Shown here one piece after another: positions 37,517 through 50,319 of a DNA stretch of 64,000 nt (position 1 is its first letter; each line of letters begins with the position of its first letter). The translations under genes were made by a program, and so were the position numbers. The notes below the pieces were generated by a model. It was not told the DNA's origin and ran no database searches. It worked only from the letters and a program-made list of their open reading frames with translations. Source of the DNA: Nymphaea colorata (Eukaryota > Streptophyta > Magnoliopsida > Nymphaeales > Nymphaeaceae); assembly GCF_008831285.2 (NCBI RefSeq), contig NC_045145.1, forward strand, positions 17,686,040 through 17,750,039. Reading direction: 5' to 3'.

Positions 37517-40500
37517 ACATGTAAGTACTTACTGTCAAGTTCGTATATAGAGTGAGAAGTGAGAAAGGAAGATGATTGAGGCAATTCTTGATTGAAGGAG
37601 ACGATGCCTCACTAGAAGGAGGGTGACAGTCTCGGGAAATAGATGACAGGGATGTACATCTTCCATCTTCCATCTTTTTCCTGTAATGCATTGAATGCTT
37701 GCCTCCCCACCTCCCCCTATGTAACTCACAACTGACAAAATACTCTACCTGCTCCCGTGCTATCCTCACTCACCATCTTGCTTCCAACCAAAAGCGTGCT
37801 TCTTCCCTTAAAAATATAAAGCAATACAACATATATATATATATATATATATACTAAATCTGGCAACTAATTGCACAACTTTTTGTTTGCAATCTCATCG
37901 CACCCGATCAAAGCTACCGGTGACTGCGAATGCACCACAGACGGTTTTCAGCAAAAAGTATGGCCCTTTCCTAAAAACTTGAAAGGCAGAATGAAACCCA
38001 ATTTTCCAATTGAACCTCCAAAGCAAAAATTAATTTATGGAAAAAGATCAAAGAACTTGAGGTCAACAAGGTTGGATTTACCCTTCTACCTGCCACTGCG
38101 TTTTCAGAGTGAAAAAGTAAGTGACATTCGCGTACTGCAGCAAGGGAAATGAGTAAGTTCGATCGAGCAAAACCTCGATGAAGTTCAAAAGGTGGTAAAA
38201 TCAGATACCAAAGTTTTCGCTCAAGTGGTCTTCAATTCCTGGTCTCGTTTTAATTCTTCTCATCGGTAAAAGTCATTTAATAGCCATAGTTTTTACAACT
38301 GAGCTTTGTAAGAAGAAATTCTTGGGAATTAATGGTCAGCCTGAAAGTGGGAGGACCAGATCTTGACTCATGGTCTTCAACACCATTACTGATTCTGCCT
38401 TGACACCTTTCGAGCATCTGGTTCCTGTTAGCATTTCTTTTGAGATTACACATGCATTTATTGAAAAATTTCACACACACACACGCACACGCACACGCAC
38501 ACGCACACGCACACGCACACATAGTCTGTTAGCAATATTGGTGTGAATGCAGAAAAGACTCCAGATTCTTCCTTTATATTTGAAAAGAAAGAAAGGGAGT
38601 TCGATTTTGTCTTCTATCTTGTTCACAACTGGAAATCCAGTGGTATGATAGGTTGGTTTGCTATTAGTCTCCTCATTTATGATTGCCATACTGATTTTGT
38701 TAAGTGGTGTTTGAGTACCTCCAGTCCGATCTTGTTTTTGTTCCTCAATTTTGAAATTCATGAATTACGATCAGTATAGCCTCTCCTTTTTATGTTGTAA
38801 TAGACTGTTTGGCATGTGAGATAGCAAATTGCACATCTCAACTGTTTCTGTCCTAAGATTCTTTGTTTTGATGAATCCTGAATTTTTTTAAGTAGATCTC
38901 TTGTCAAATCCGTAAACAATGATGCATCCTTTAAATTTTGGACTATGAAAAGACACCCAAAAAAACTTTTGAGGCCAAGACTTTGAATCTCTTAGTGAAC
39001 TTAAGTTGAAGTAAGCATTTACTAGTTCATTACTCTCCAGTTGGGCAGATTAGTGGGGTTCTTTAATAGTCATCTTCGACAAATACTAACAGAGAAGAGT
39101 GTTTTCATCCTTCTGTAATTGCTTCCTACCATAACAATAAACTTATATTTTATTGATGTAAGTAACATCTTCTATAGTTTCTTCCTATTATGAAAATAAA
39201 CTCGTATGTTCTGATGCAACAAACATCAAAATCTACTATATGACAAAGAAAGTGCAACATTTACTCTATATATGGACTGCTAAGTAGTTGGTTTCCTTGT
39301 CATTCTGTCTGTTTAGGATGATTTGATGGAAATTATATGTTAAGTTAGGCAGCTTTTAAGTTGAGATACATCAAAAGCTAGTGACTCTTTTAAAACCAAA
39401 ATTTTGGAAGTAACAAATTAACTAAAGTTTCATTTTAATAAAACCAAGTCGACTCGATGCATTTTGGCCTCAGATGTAAGTGGTCTTTGGATATATAAAG
39501 TTTATAGAACATTATAAACTGTCAAAGATTCAATTATATGCATAGTTGTCATATCGATTGAAAGTTCATATATTATATTGGCGGTGCATCTGATGATTTT
39601 TACTCTGTGTCTCAATCAAAGTCTGGGCTTTCCATTCAACTGGTTTGAAAACAAGGGGTGAGATCACTTTAAACCACAATATGGACTTTGTCTCATTCAG
39701 ACGATATTCTTTTCTGGAAAATTCCTCCTTCCCAAAACGCCCCTACTCTAAGGGATGTATTTCCGAAACAGGAAACGGGCGTACACGCGTTCATCTCGAC
39801 CGTCCATCGAATCGCGACTCAACTCAGGTTGTCTAGCGGTCGTGGTCCGGATTTGGTTTGATCATTTTGCCCATAAACCGGATCCAAACAGAATCCGATC
39901 TATGCCGCATTTTGCTGCCCCAGATCCAATCCCATCGTTAGCAACTAAAAAAGAATACAATTCACTTACCAAGTTAATTTAAAATTTTAAAATGTTCAAT
40001 TTTTGCATAAGTTACCATTATATGTACTAAGAAAAGCTAAATATATTTGGCAACAGTAACGAGCCAAGGACCAAAATCATCAGGCTAGGATGATCCTTAA
40101 AGTCTGTTTGGCAGTAAGAACATATTGTTCATGTCCTATAACTCTACCTCAAAAAATAGGTCAGATTCATAGAACACTTCACTTCGTTACAGCATTCGAC
40201 GAATCTTTCCTATTTTTTTTGGTATGTTCATGAGACAGTAACAAAGTATTGCCGTTGTCAAACAGCTTCTTATTGCAGAAGTGCCCGACGCTCATAAAAA
40301 ACAAACAAATTGTTAAAAGCATGTAATCATGAAGCTAGTAATTTACTGAGCAGCAAATAAATTAGTTGCATTAAAGAGATATTCCCGTCCAGCCAAATAT
40401 AATGGGCAGCACATGCACGCATTTAGGAGGAATTTCAATTTAGATCCGTCCTCTAATGTTCATTCAAGTCCTGTTGAGATCTAAAAATGGTTTCATGACT

Positions 40501-40992
40501 ATGCTGATCAAGGACCAACAAAACAAAGTTTGGCCTCAAGTTTGTAGTCATAATTGGTTGATTTCATAAGTGGAAAAAAAAAACAAACACACATTATAAT
40601 TGCTGAAATTATCCTATCAATTATGTTGAGCTCGTATGTATAGCAAAAGTCAAAAACTTGCTATTATATTTTGCATCTCAAACACAGTTCAGATGTCAAT
40701 TCTTATCAACTAGTTAGAGGGTGACAGATAATCTGGTAAGCAACCGATTCAAATACGCATACATGCCTTACATTACTCACCGTTACATCCATGTAATATC
40801 TCAAATCTTTCACTTTCTCTTGTTAAAGAAAGATGTGTCCTCACAGTCACACTCTCGAAATTAAGTAGAGAAAAGAGAAACTAACATGCAAAAACACAAG
40901 GATTTACATGGTTCGAGGAAAGCAAGAACTTGTTACATCCACAGCCACACTGAGATTCCAATATTTAGAGCAATACGGGTTAAAAAAAAATA
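37517..40992. other. Gene-free, microsatellite-rich
   Basis: Contains (AT)n at about 37830-37853 and a (CA)n-to-(CACACG)n compound repeat at 38471-38520. The open frames at 37871-38152 and 38471-38779 have no family signature, and the latter is largely made by the microsatellite. Confidence 0.5.
38471..38520. repeat. Compound (CA)n / (CACACG)n microsatellite
   Basis: A (CA)n run passes into at least five CACACG-type hexamers. Likely length-variable between individuals. Confidence 0.9.

Positions 40993-41067
<75 letters not shown>
40993..41067. repeat. Compound (CT)n(AT)n microsatellite
   Basis: About 20 bp of CT repeat followed directly by about 55 bp of AT repeat. The 60-66 codon frames read through it are artefacts of the repeat. 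Confidence 0.92.
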
Positions 41068-41073
<6 letters not shown>

Positions 41074-44000
41074 GAAATTCTCTGTCCATCCAAGGCACTC
41101 GCATATGCAGCTCGGCATTATCTCACACACGCAGCCCAATGAATTGCATCAGGCTGCGTGTGAACTGTGTGTGCGAGGCCGATCTCTTGAAGCTTGAATG
41201 AATTCAAAATCTTTGTGCTGACTGTTAGAAGAAAGTTATCGGCTTGGTAGGAGTCGGTCTTCATCATCTTGGCGGGTTCTCTGTAGATGTAAAACAAACC
41301 AGCGGGATCATCTCCCCCATACCAAGGATACCAGTTTCTTCTCTCTATAAAAAAAACGAAGGCTGTTACTTGAACCATTTTAATTTCCGATTTCCATGAT
41401 TCAGATTAATCCTCATTTTGGAAAACTAGATTCTTTAATGGCTGCCATCGTCCACAGTTTCCGCACAGGACAAGATGGAAGATGATCGCCCAAAAAGGAG
41501 GCATACTTTGCTTAGGGGAATCTTCTATTATCATATGCATGATCTCATCACGTGCAGCGCATTCAGCGTGGAATTTTCGTTTGCCTGATTGCTAAGTAAT
41601 CAACGAAACCGAGGAAATTAACTAATTGATTTTTATTCCCTAACTGTGAACACCATGAAAGGATAAGAAGGGTAGGAAAAGGAGAAGGGGACAAAGAGAA
41701 ATACTTTGAGTTTAACTTTTTCCCTGTGCAAAGTTTATGCTCTGCTCATCATCTCAGTCCGGCAGCTGACCGCAGCAGTTGGTTTCATGTTTCTTCATTC
41801 CACTTATTTTAGTTCTTTTATTTTTATTTCATGAAGGATTCCTTTGACCATTAGATTGAAAGGAACAATTATTGGTGCAGAAGAGAGAGAGGGTGGGCGA
41901 CCCATTACCATCATATTTCATCATCAAATCGAGGCTTTTTGAGATACCATTCATTAATGAGGAGATGAACGGCCCAGAAGTTCACCGATTTTCTCTTTCT
42001 TCTCTTCTCTGCCGTCCTTTCAACTTGAACAAAGACAAAAAAATTTTGAGGCCATCGTCGATGCGTCCAACCACGGGTGGCCGGAAGACATTGGCCGTGA
42101 CTAGGAAGCAAAGAACTCAGACCAAGGGACATGCTTAATTTTCCGAGCTACGTGACCGCTGCTTCAGATTTCTCCATTGGGGCTTCAGCTTAATATAGTG
42201 CAATTATTTAACAACCAACAAAGATATTTGTCAGCGATTATGTGGTCTTAAGGGAAGCTCCGCTTAAATCTAAGGTACGTTGTCAGAGCTTTCTTAATCA
42301 TAGAGTACACGAACCTAGAAATTTACATTTCATGTATTTCCAAATGGAAAACGACTGACTATTTCCTTAATCTCAACCAAAATCTTCACCGCTCTTTCAA
42401 AATCTAGTCACCTTTGCCGCAAAAAAGAAGGAAAAGAAAAACTCACGCCTAGATGTTGGCTTTTAATTACTGATACAGTCGAGACAGATGATATTTTGAA
42501 GGCATCTATATACTGGAAAGATACCATTTTTTATTATTAACTTCACATAATTTCGTACTCTCTCTCTATCTCTCTCTGGTCTGCTGACGCTTCGTGTACT
42601 ATTTGGTGGTACAAAGGGGACCGAGTAAAGAGGATAGGTAAGAGGTAAACAGATTCCATAAAAATAATGCCTCATATGTGTTATATTTTAAGTTGAAAAA
42701 GCAACGAGACGAAGAAATAACTGAATAAAAAATGGTACCCTTGCAGGCGTTTGATTTCTGCCGATTGAGATTAAAAAATGCAAACAAAAACAGATAGAAG
42801 AAGAAGATCGACGCGAGGCGGGGACAGGGCCTTAGCAGTTGACCAATTCGGTGGCTCATCCATGGCGACCCCTCGAGCCGTTTCCCCTACGTTGGGTAGT
42901 TTACCTATTAATAATTTAAACGCAGAAAAGAAAAACAAAGACAGTGAAATGGGGAATCGCTGACTATTATGCATATATAAAAAAAAAAAAGAAATCCCCG
43001 CATTCAATGCCAGCAATTGACAAATCCTCGAAACGGAACCAGCATTTCTGGTACATGGGGATCAGCCGAGAGGTGTTAATGTCAAATGATCAAAGAAGTA
43101 ATCAGCAGCATTCCCACAGATCAATTAATTAATAACAAGCAGACACTCTTCTTTTGAAGATTATGGTGTTCTACGTTAATGAATCGTCTGCTATAGCCTG
43201 CTTTTTCTTTAAATACAAGGAGGGTTAACAATATTAAATTCGATGGTCTGACTGAATCAATAAAACAAAGTGGGCTTTTCTCCTTTTTCTAAGACTAAGA
43301 AATGAGTGCCAGTACCAGCATGATGCTTTTTTCATGTAAAAAGGCAATGGGCTTTTTGGGGAGGGAAAGAAGCCAGAAGAGCACTAAAGAGGAGGAGGAG
43401 GGAGGAAGAAGAAGAGGAACAGGAACAGGAACAGGAAGAAGGCCCCCCTCTCTTCTCTCTCCCATGATGACTCCAAAGGACAGACGATGTTTGGCAATGC
43501 CATCATTACTAAACACCAGGAGGATCATTCACTGGCATGGGCCACCATGATTGCGTAAAGAGTCACATGTCACCCTCCATATACGAAGAAAAAAACAGCC
43601 ATGGATTCATCACTCCCCAACTTGGGTTATCTCTTCTTCCACACTCTCATGATGATCTCTCCCATGGAGGGAAGGAGGAGAAGGCGGGCCAGGCCGAGTG
43701 GTTGTCAGCCACCATTCTTTGTCACACTCTTTCAGCTCCTTCCTTCTGAAAGAGAGTTCCTTCTAATTAATCGAAAAGAGAGAGAGAGAGTTCTTTCCAG
43801 CGAACACCTCTTGTACAAAGAACCGCGGTTATTCTCAGAGTGCTCATCATGCAGATTCCACATAATTCGATCTCTTTGTCCTCCCCCTCCTCCTCATCCT
43901 CTTTTTCTTTCTCGCTCACCAAAACTGCCCCCGACCCTGAAAGAATTTATTCAACAGAGAGACTGAAAAGGATATCATATCGAATATAAACTTAATGGAG

Positions 44001-44189
44001 GTGTGCCCGTATCTAAAACTAAGCAATATCTTACAAAGAAGAGGAAAAAGAGAAGCAGCCAAGAAAGGCTTAATCTAATCTATGTATTTATGTAAGATAC
44101 AGCCTCAAATCTTTTGTCGTTCACTTCTCTCCGTTTATGGGTCAAAAGAGAAAAGGATGGAAGCAATCTCGAACCATACCCTGCGGACG
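41068..44189. other. Gene-free spacer and 3' UTR of the VQ gene
   Basis: The right-hand part is the 3' UTR of the VQ-motif gene that ends at 44190; a minus-strand AATAAA lies near 43944-43950. The left part has open frames of up to 88 codons (for example 41118-41378 and 41872-42138) that I do not recognise and do not call. A purine run with GGAACA repeats is at 43388-43440. Confidence 0.45.
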
Positions 44190-45590
44190 CTAATCAGATG
44201 AACAAATCCAGGAGTCGACCATGCCCTCCCCTCTTGACATCCCTTCTGACCCTTTCTCCACGTGGAAGTCGGAGGAGGAAGCATTGTAGTTCAATTTGCA
44301 GCTGCTTCCACCACCTCTCTGGGGATTGCACAGGTCACCACCGCCAACGGCGACCAGCGGGCGGATGCCCACTTGGTTCTCGTTGCTCTCACCACCGCCT
44401 CCGCTGCCCCCACCGCCGCCACCACCACCATCAGCAATCCCCCCGAGAAACACTCGCGAGGAACCAACGGTGGGAAGGTCGCCGCTGCTCATGTTCATGC
44501 TGTTGGTCATGTTGGGAGCGCCCACGTTGCCTTGGCTGCTCAGACCCACATGACACCCGCTGCCGCCAAATTCGTCCAAGACTCCGCCTACGCTGTGCAT
44601 CTCGGCACCTACGCTCATAGTCGTGGACATCGGCGGCATCTGGAACGGCGAAAGACCCGCTGACGGCAGCTTCCCGGGAAGGAAATTGGGCAATTGAAAC
44701 TTGGATGGTGCTAAGTTCATGAGGGATTGGAGGCTAAATAGAGTGTTAGGCAAGTTAGAAGCCTGCAGAGGGCCGGAATGGGCGTCGTGCTGGCGCCGGA
44801 GCAAGAAGTCCTGCGCTGATTCCGTGCCCAGGGAAGCAGCAGTTGGGGCGGAGGAGGAAGGGTTGTTAGGGGACACATCATTGTTGCAGTTGTTGCCGGT
44901 GTTGTTGTTGATGGTAGTGTTAGCCATGGTGAGGATTTGAGGCTTCTGAGGAAAGGGGCGAAGGAGAAAGGGAGGTGGAGCAGCACCGGGCCCGCCGCCG
45001 GCCGCGGCTAGAAGGTCAAGCCGGGCGGCAGTTCGAGAGAAGGGGGATGTAGAAACGAAGGGTGGTGCGGGAATACCTGTGAATTCCTGGACCATCTGCC
45101 TGAAATTGGTGGTGTCCGTCGTGAGAACAGTGGTCGGCGCCCTCCGCGACGCCCTCGACCGCTTTTTGCCGCTTTTCGCGGCCGGTGGGGCCGATCCAAC
45201 CGCCTCCCCGGCGGTCCTCTGGTACATGCTTCCGGCTTCAGACGGCTGGACCGCTCCCGAATTAATAGGGGTCGTTGCACCAACAAAGGGCGAGGGGGAA
45301 GAGGAAGAGAGGGCGGCCATGGGAGACGAGGCGAGCCTCTTGACGCTCCTCTGCCAGCCGGGTTCGAGATTGGGGGACCCCGGAAGAGGTTCGAGGAAAG
45401 ACGAGAAGGAGTCGAACAAGGAGGGCGATGAGGTGGAGGGCGCCGGTGGTGGGATTTGGTTGCCGAGGAAAAAGCGGGAGGTGGCGGAGGAGGAAGGCGG
45501 AGATCCGCAGGGGTGGTGAGGGTCGTCGTAGTCCTCCTCCGCACTGGACACCAGATCGACGTCTCTGGAGGAGCTGTTGCCGGAATCCAT
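44190..45590 (-). CDS. VQ motif-containing protein (VQ30/VQ31-like), intronless
   Basis: Plant-specific VQ proteins are nuclear cofactors that bind WRKY transcription factors through FxxhVQxhTG and are often MAP-kinase substrates in defence and growth. Residues 162-172 read NFRQMVQEFTG, followed by IPAPPF. A basic KKRSRASRR (142-150) just before it is a likely nuclear signal. Ser-Pro sites occur at residues 89-90, 98-99 and 100-101, among others. A glycine run lies in the C-terminal third and the protein ends VDSWICSSD, a tail I recognise from the longer VQ proteins. The start chosen is the ATG at 45588-45590 (MDSGNSSS), which fits the family N-terminus; an in-frame ATG at 45653 would add 21 unrelated residues. 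At 466 residues it is long for the family. One W-box (TTGACC, minus strand, 45858-45863) lies about 270 bp upstream, too common a word to weigh much. Confidence 0.9.
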   Translation of the reverse strand: MDSGNSSSRDVDLVSSAEEDYDDPHHPCGSPPSSSATSRFFLGNQIPPPAPSTSSPSLFDSFSSFLEPLPGSPNLEPGWQRSVKRLASSPMAALSSSSPSPFVGATTPINSGAVQPSEAGSMYQRTAGEAVGSAPPAAKSGKKRSRASRRAPTTVLTTDTTNFRQMVQEFTGIPAPPFVSTSPFSRTAARLDLLAAAGGGPGAAPPPFLLRPFPQKPQILTMANTTINNNTGNNCNNDVSPNNPSSSAPTAASLGTESAQDFLLRRQHDAHSGPLQASNLPNTLFSLQSLMNLAPSKFQLPNFLPGKLPSAGLSPFQMPPMSTTMSVGAEMHSVGGVLDEFGGSGCHVGLSSQGNVGAPNMTNSMNMSSGDLPTVGSSRVFLGGIADGGGGGGGGSGGGGESNENQVGIRPLVAVGGGDLCNPQRGGGSSCKLNYNASSSDFHVEKGSEGMSRGEGMVDSWICSSD

Positions 45591-46917
45591 TTCCGTGAGG
45601 TGGTGGTGGCTCTTCAACTCGGCAGAAACGAGACGAGGCAGAAGCACAAACACAAGCAGCAGCGACAGCAGCAGCAGCAGCTCGGAAGAAAGACCATCAA
45701 GAGATGGCCGAGACTTTAGAGAGAGAAACTAACTGTGGAGGCACAAAGAGAGAAAGAAAAGGGAGGGCAAGCATATTGTATGCACGTTTCCACTTAAAAG
45801 ATTTGGTGGATATTGGGAAGTGGGTCCACTGCTCATCCAATCAGAGCATGCCACCTGGGTCAAAGGCCAAGAAAGAGAAGAGAACCCATGAGAGAGAAAG
45901 AATGGGTAGAGAGAGAAAGAGGTGGATTTGATTGGTTGGGGGAGGTGGATTTTGTGAAAAAAAGAATGAGGTGGGCAGGCGACCAAATTGAAGCTGCGAA
46001 GCCAGTTCAAGAAACCAAAAACTCTTATTCTATTTCGAAAAGCGAAGATCTAAATAAAGAAAAAAAAAAAATCAATTGTGTGCTTAAACAATAAGCACAT
46101 CACAGAAGATCGAAGGGAGCAGCGTCGTTATGTAAGAACGGAAATTTTCGAGTGGCTCGAAAAGAGACAGCCTCCCCAACGTTGGTAATAAGAATTCCTT
46201 GTTTTCAGGCCTTGTCATTTTCATCGTTACAGCAAGGGATCCGGGCAGTGTTCTAAACCTCGGTTTCCGTTTCGCATTAGAAATTGAAGAAGAACCGATG
46301 GGTTTCGAGGCACATGCCTGACTTTTAAGGAAGTCATATCTGCTCTCGATTCACATCTGCCATGCTCACCGGCCGGCCGATATTCCGGCGATTTTCATTT
46401 ATTACTATCATCGTCATCGCTGCGTAACCGCGCATTCGATGCTCGGTAATCTAACGCAATGCTGTTCTATGTGCTGCTGCATCACAATTTCCATTCAATC
46501 CCTACACATCTCACTCACCAGTCACCATACGTGATGGTGGGGGCCCTTCAAGCCTCTCTAGATGTACCAAACAATTAGTGTTGTTAATATCGCCTTTTTC
46601 TTAGGAGCTCATTGCATTGGTTCCGGTCCGTGGATGGTAGATAGCTGATTGTTTGCTGGTTCTACTTGGTTGAGAGGCGTTTGCATGTTGTGATCACCTA
46701 AAGCCTTTCATGAAAAATATCCAAAAAGAATGAACGTAGTTAGGGAGGACCTTCTTTTAAATTCCAACAAGCAAAATGCTCCTCATGCATTTAGCAGGGG
46801 AGGCAGTTCTCCAAAGGAAGAATAAATTCTTCCTCTAATATGTAATATACTTGCATCCAAAGGGCCTCTGGTCAAGATGTTGTTCCCTTAGTCGCCTACA
46901 CTTGACCTTGTACATCT
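45591..46917. other. 5' UTR and promoter region of the VQ gene
   Basis: A CAG/CAA-type repeat (about 45650-45682) lies just upstream of the chosen start, probably in the 5' UTR. If translation began at an upstream codon in another frame this would read as poly-Gln or poly-Ser, but no evidence favours that. Further out are purine runs (45885-45925). No TATA box was assigned and no other gene is seen. Confidence 0.45.
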
Positions 46918-47040
46918 TAGGGGCGAAGCCAGAAAATTTTGGTTAAAGAGCACCAGGTATAAAAAAATGATACCAATATGTAAACGAAAAGAAAATACTT
47001 AAAAATATCTATATGAAAATAAAAAGCTTCTTGAGATTCG
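46918..47040 (+). mobile_element. hAT-like terminal fragment
   Basis: TAGGGGCGAAGCCAGAAAAT at 46918 resembles the left ends of the hAT-like elements in this window. The following 100 bp are AT-rich. No right end is present, so this would be a truncated relic. Confidence 0.3.
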
Positions 47041-50000
47041 TGTAAGGTCTTGCAGTCTCTAGTTCGCGTTTTCCATGAGCTTAATTGGGCTGTTAATGGC
47101 CGCCAAGTGAATCTGTGACTTCTGAGTCCTTTGCCATCTTTCTTCTCCCCTTGCTGTCTTGATTCTCTCGTTTTCCCGGAAGCTGGTGCATCTGAAATGA
47201 AGGCTGACTTTATCAAATGGCGCTTGCAGACCTCCGGCGTCCTGCCTTAACAAGTCAAGGCGACCGTCGTAAAGAACAATGGGATCGATCCGGTCAATAA
47301 TCGAGTTCACATACTGTGCATGATATTAATTGCATTCAAATTTGTATGTGTACGGTTTGCGTGTTATTGTCGGATATAAAGTAAGCCGGATTCAAGACCG
47401 ATTTCAAAATTCAAAGCCAAGTCCAAAACTTGAACAACAACCCAATTAAATCAGATCCAATTAAGGTAGACATGGTCAAGCCTAGAGATCCGAACCAAAG
47501 CCAGATTCTTGAAATATTACGGCCTTCACATTTTGATCTTAGGAAGGTAAAATATGAACGTAGTAATAAGGTAGCATTTTCCAATTATGGAACTCTAGGG
47601 TTTTTTTTACGTTAACTTGTTACCCTATAATGTAAAATTGCACATAAAACTATAAGCATAAAGCCTTCACTTCCAGGGACTAACCTATCTATGCAAGACA
47701 TGACTCTTATGCCGAAAGCTGAAAGCTCACCAACTACACCAAATCCCCCTTGATTCTAAATTCAGGCAGTTCACCAAGTTCTTTTTACAAAAAAGAAGAA
47801 AAAAGTGACACTAAAATTAAAGGAGACTATGCATGCCAACTTATTAAGATATGCTAGCCAGCTAGCTGCATGTCTTAACATTTTTTACTTTAACCCCTTT
47901 GAATTTCGTGGAAAGAAAATTATCAAACAAACTTTTGTTTGGTTATGAGATAAAAGGATAGAAAATCCAAAATATGAGTTTACTCTTAGCTAGGTTTATT
48001 TTTGCCAATCAAAAAGATTATATAGTCTCTGTTTCGAGCTCCTGAAGCGTCAATTCCTTGCGCTGTAAATTAGGAGCACCAATATACAAGTTGAAGCATA
48101 GTAGAGTGAGGTACGTTTAGGGAACGAGGGAAATGGCCGTGGTTTCAGCACTCAGCCGGATCGTAAAATGAAACACTCCACTTGTTCTCTTTTAATCAAG
48201 AAATTATATCGTTGTTGGTTGACATATGAAATTGGAGTCAAAGCAGGTGGGAACCAATCAGGCATTCTTTGACCATATTTAATTTTGTGAAGGTTGGCAA
48301 GGTAGCTGACCCTTGTTGCCTGTCTCACAACAATACTGCTACTAATAAATCAAACAAGAGGATGGCAAGTTGCAATAAATTTCAAGCACATACCTCGTAG
48401 CCATTCCCCACCATCTTACTCATTAATTTTAGTAGTGAAGGATATAATTTTTGGGTAGAAAACTGACATGCCACTTTGATTATACTTCCATATACACCGG
48501 TCATGTAAAACTGCAAGGAAATGAAGCCATGAACTCTAGAAAATTCTCGCAGATTGAATACTTAAGATTTCTTTGCTTTGTTTTTATCGAATAAATCGTT
48601 TAATGAGACCACATGAAGGGAGACTTGCCTCTGTAACTCCGAAACAATAAATGGAAGAGGGATTACATGCATCTTACAGTTAACCATCATCATAACTTGG
48701 TGACAATGTGATAAACTGTGAATGAAACTTGTCTTAATTAGATAAACAATGTAGGAGGCGCATAGATTTATGTAGGGATTGAAAATGATGTTCGAGTTTC
48801 ATGCTAGTTAATTGTTTGTTATTGTGAGAGGTCCAATGCTTTGCGAGAAGTAAACCTGCAGCCGTATAATGACAAACACAATCAGAAAAATTGGTTACTA
48901 CTTAAAAAATATTTACTAGGAAATATGGCCGCAAGGTTTTGAATGGTTTCTTCCGATGCTGTAAATAATGATATCGACGCCTTAGCTATTAGTTGGTATA
49001 GGTCAACAAGACCTCCTTTTTTTTGGATTTAAAAAAAAAAAAAAACTTACAGTGTTTTAGTTTGATCTAAAAAAAATATCAATTGGTATCAGATGAACAC
49101 GCTCTGATATGGAGCATTAACAATTCTTCTTCTTCTTCTTTAGAACTGATATGGGCGGAAGAATGAGGCGGTGGCTTGGCTATGCATAAAACTCCTTAGC
49201 TGCAGAAGATTTAGGTCGTGTTTGATTGTCCGGACAAGATATTTCTGGTGGGGACACGTCTGCATTGTACACAAAACTTAAAGAGAAAGGAATTTTCTAG
49301 CTGCACATATCAGGTATGAACATTTTTCGACGAATCAAACACGCCCCTGAATCGTTTCCTTTGTCATAACTCATAACAAGAGAACGATAAAGACCTGCAT
49401 CGCTACCCTTTACTGTAAGTAAGCAGGGCCACTCCGGCCTTCAAGTCCAGCCAATGGAGGAGGCAGCTCTCTGTCGATAATATCGATATGGGTCTTCTCT
49501 TTTTCATGTCGAGGAGTACAGTACACGTTGCATGCATGGACAAATCAGAGTGGAACATGCGATGAGTGATTATCCCAACCTTTTTAATATGTGGTAGACT
49601 TTTATATATATCTGTGTAATAGGGCCGCCATGGACAAATGAGAGCAGGACATGCGGTGAGTCGAGGGACACGTCTCAGAAAAAACAGTGCCTTCTCCCGT
49701 CATCGACAGAGAAAGCTATGGGAGTTTGTGATTGTTGAAAGTCAATCCTGCAGAGTATTTCTGATGTAGATGCCAAATCCTTCAAAACAGTTGGGCTCAG
49801 TGTTCTTACATATGAATGTGAATGTGAATGTGGATGGTAGGTGTCTACATTTATCGAGTCAGCGGCGGTTGGTAGGCAGTCAGTAACTTGTCTAAATTAG
49901 ATTGGCACCTGATCTTTGCAAAAACTAAACTAAAGTATGCGAGGAGCAAAGGCCAAGTCTCTCAAAATATTAGCTAAAAGCTTGGATTGTGATTCGGACT

Positions 50001-50142
50001 AGGTCCAACTATGCACTGGATCCCCATTCGGGATGTATTGATCGGTTAGGGGAAGGATGGATCAAACTTTGCCCGTGTCAGGTAAAGTTACAAATCTACG
50101 TTCTTTTTTCAAATCAGTAACAAAACAAAAAAACGGTCAAAG
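47041..50142. other. Gene-free spacer
   Basis: No supported exon, RNA gene or complete element. The frames at 46917-47310 lack any family signature. A TTC run is at 49124-49140, and near-identical phrases around CATGGACAAATCAGAGTGGAACATGCG (49537) and its variant at 49630 form a weak direct repeat about 94 bp apart. Confidence 0.4.
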
Positions 50143-50319
50143 ATGGTCCAGAAAAATTTTTTTGGAGGAGCACTATTTTCATATTTGAAGGAGCATTAAT
50201 AAATGTATATATATATACAATAGAACAAATATTTGAATATATTAACGTCAAAATAAATAAACATTCGGGAGTTAGTGTGGGCAACTGCCCACACCCGCCC
50301 GTATGTGGCTCCGCCACTA
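50143..50319 (+). mobile_element. Non-autonomous hAT-type miniature element, copy 2 (177 bp)
   Basis: The right end TGGCTCCGCCACTA and the preceding GGGCAACTGCCCACACC match copy 1 at 31721-31901, and TTGGAGGAGCAC near the left matches its TTGGAGGAACAC. The left terminal repeat is badly mutated. The flanks GGTCAAAG (50135-50142) and GGTCCAAT (50320-50327) agree at 6 of 8 positions and may be the target duplication. Length and orientation match copy 1. Confidence 0.65.

Noticed and set aside
38471..38520. CRISPR-like periodic repeat
   Set aside because: It is a CA/CACACG microsatellite without unique spacers, in a plant genome.
41118..41378. 86-codon minus-strand open frame
   Set aside because: Unrecognised, isolated, next to a microsatellite.
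44114..45519. Several open frames of 79-178 codons on both strands
   Set aside because: All overlap the intronless VQ gene; its GC-rich codons keep other frames open by chance.
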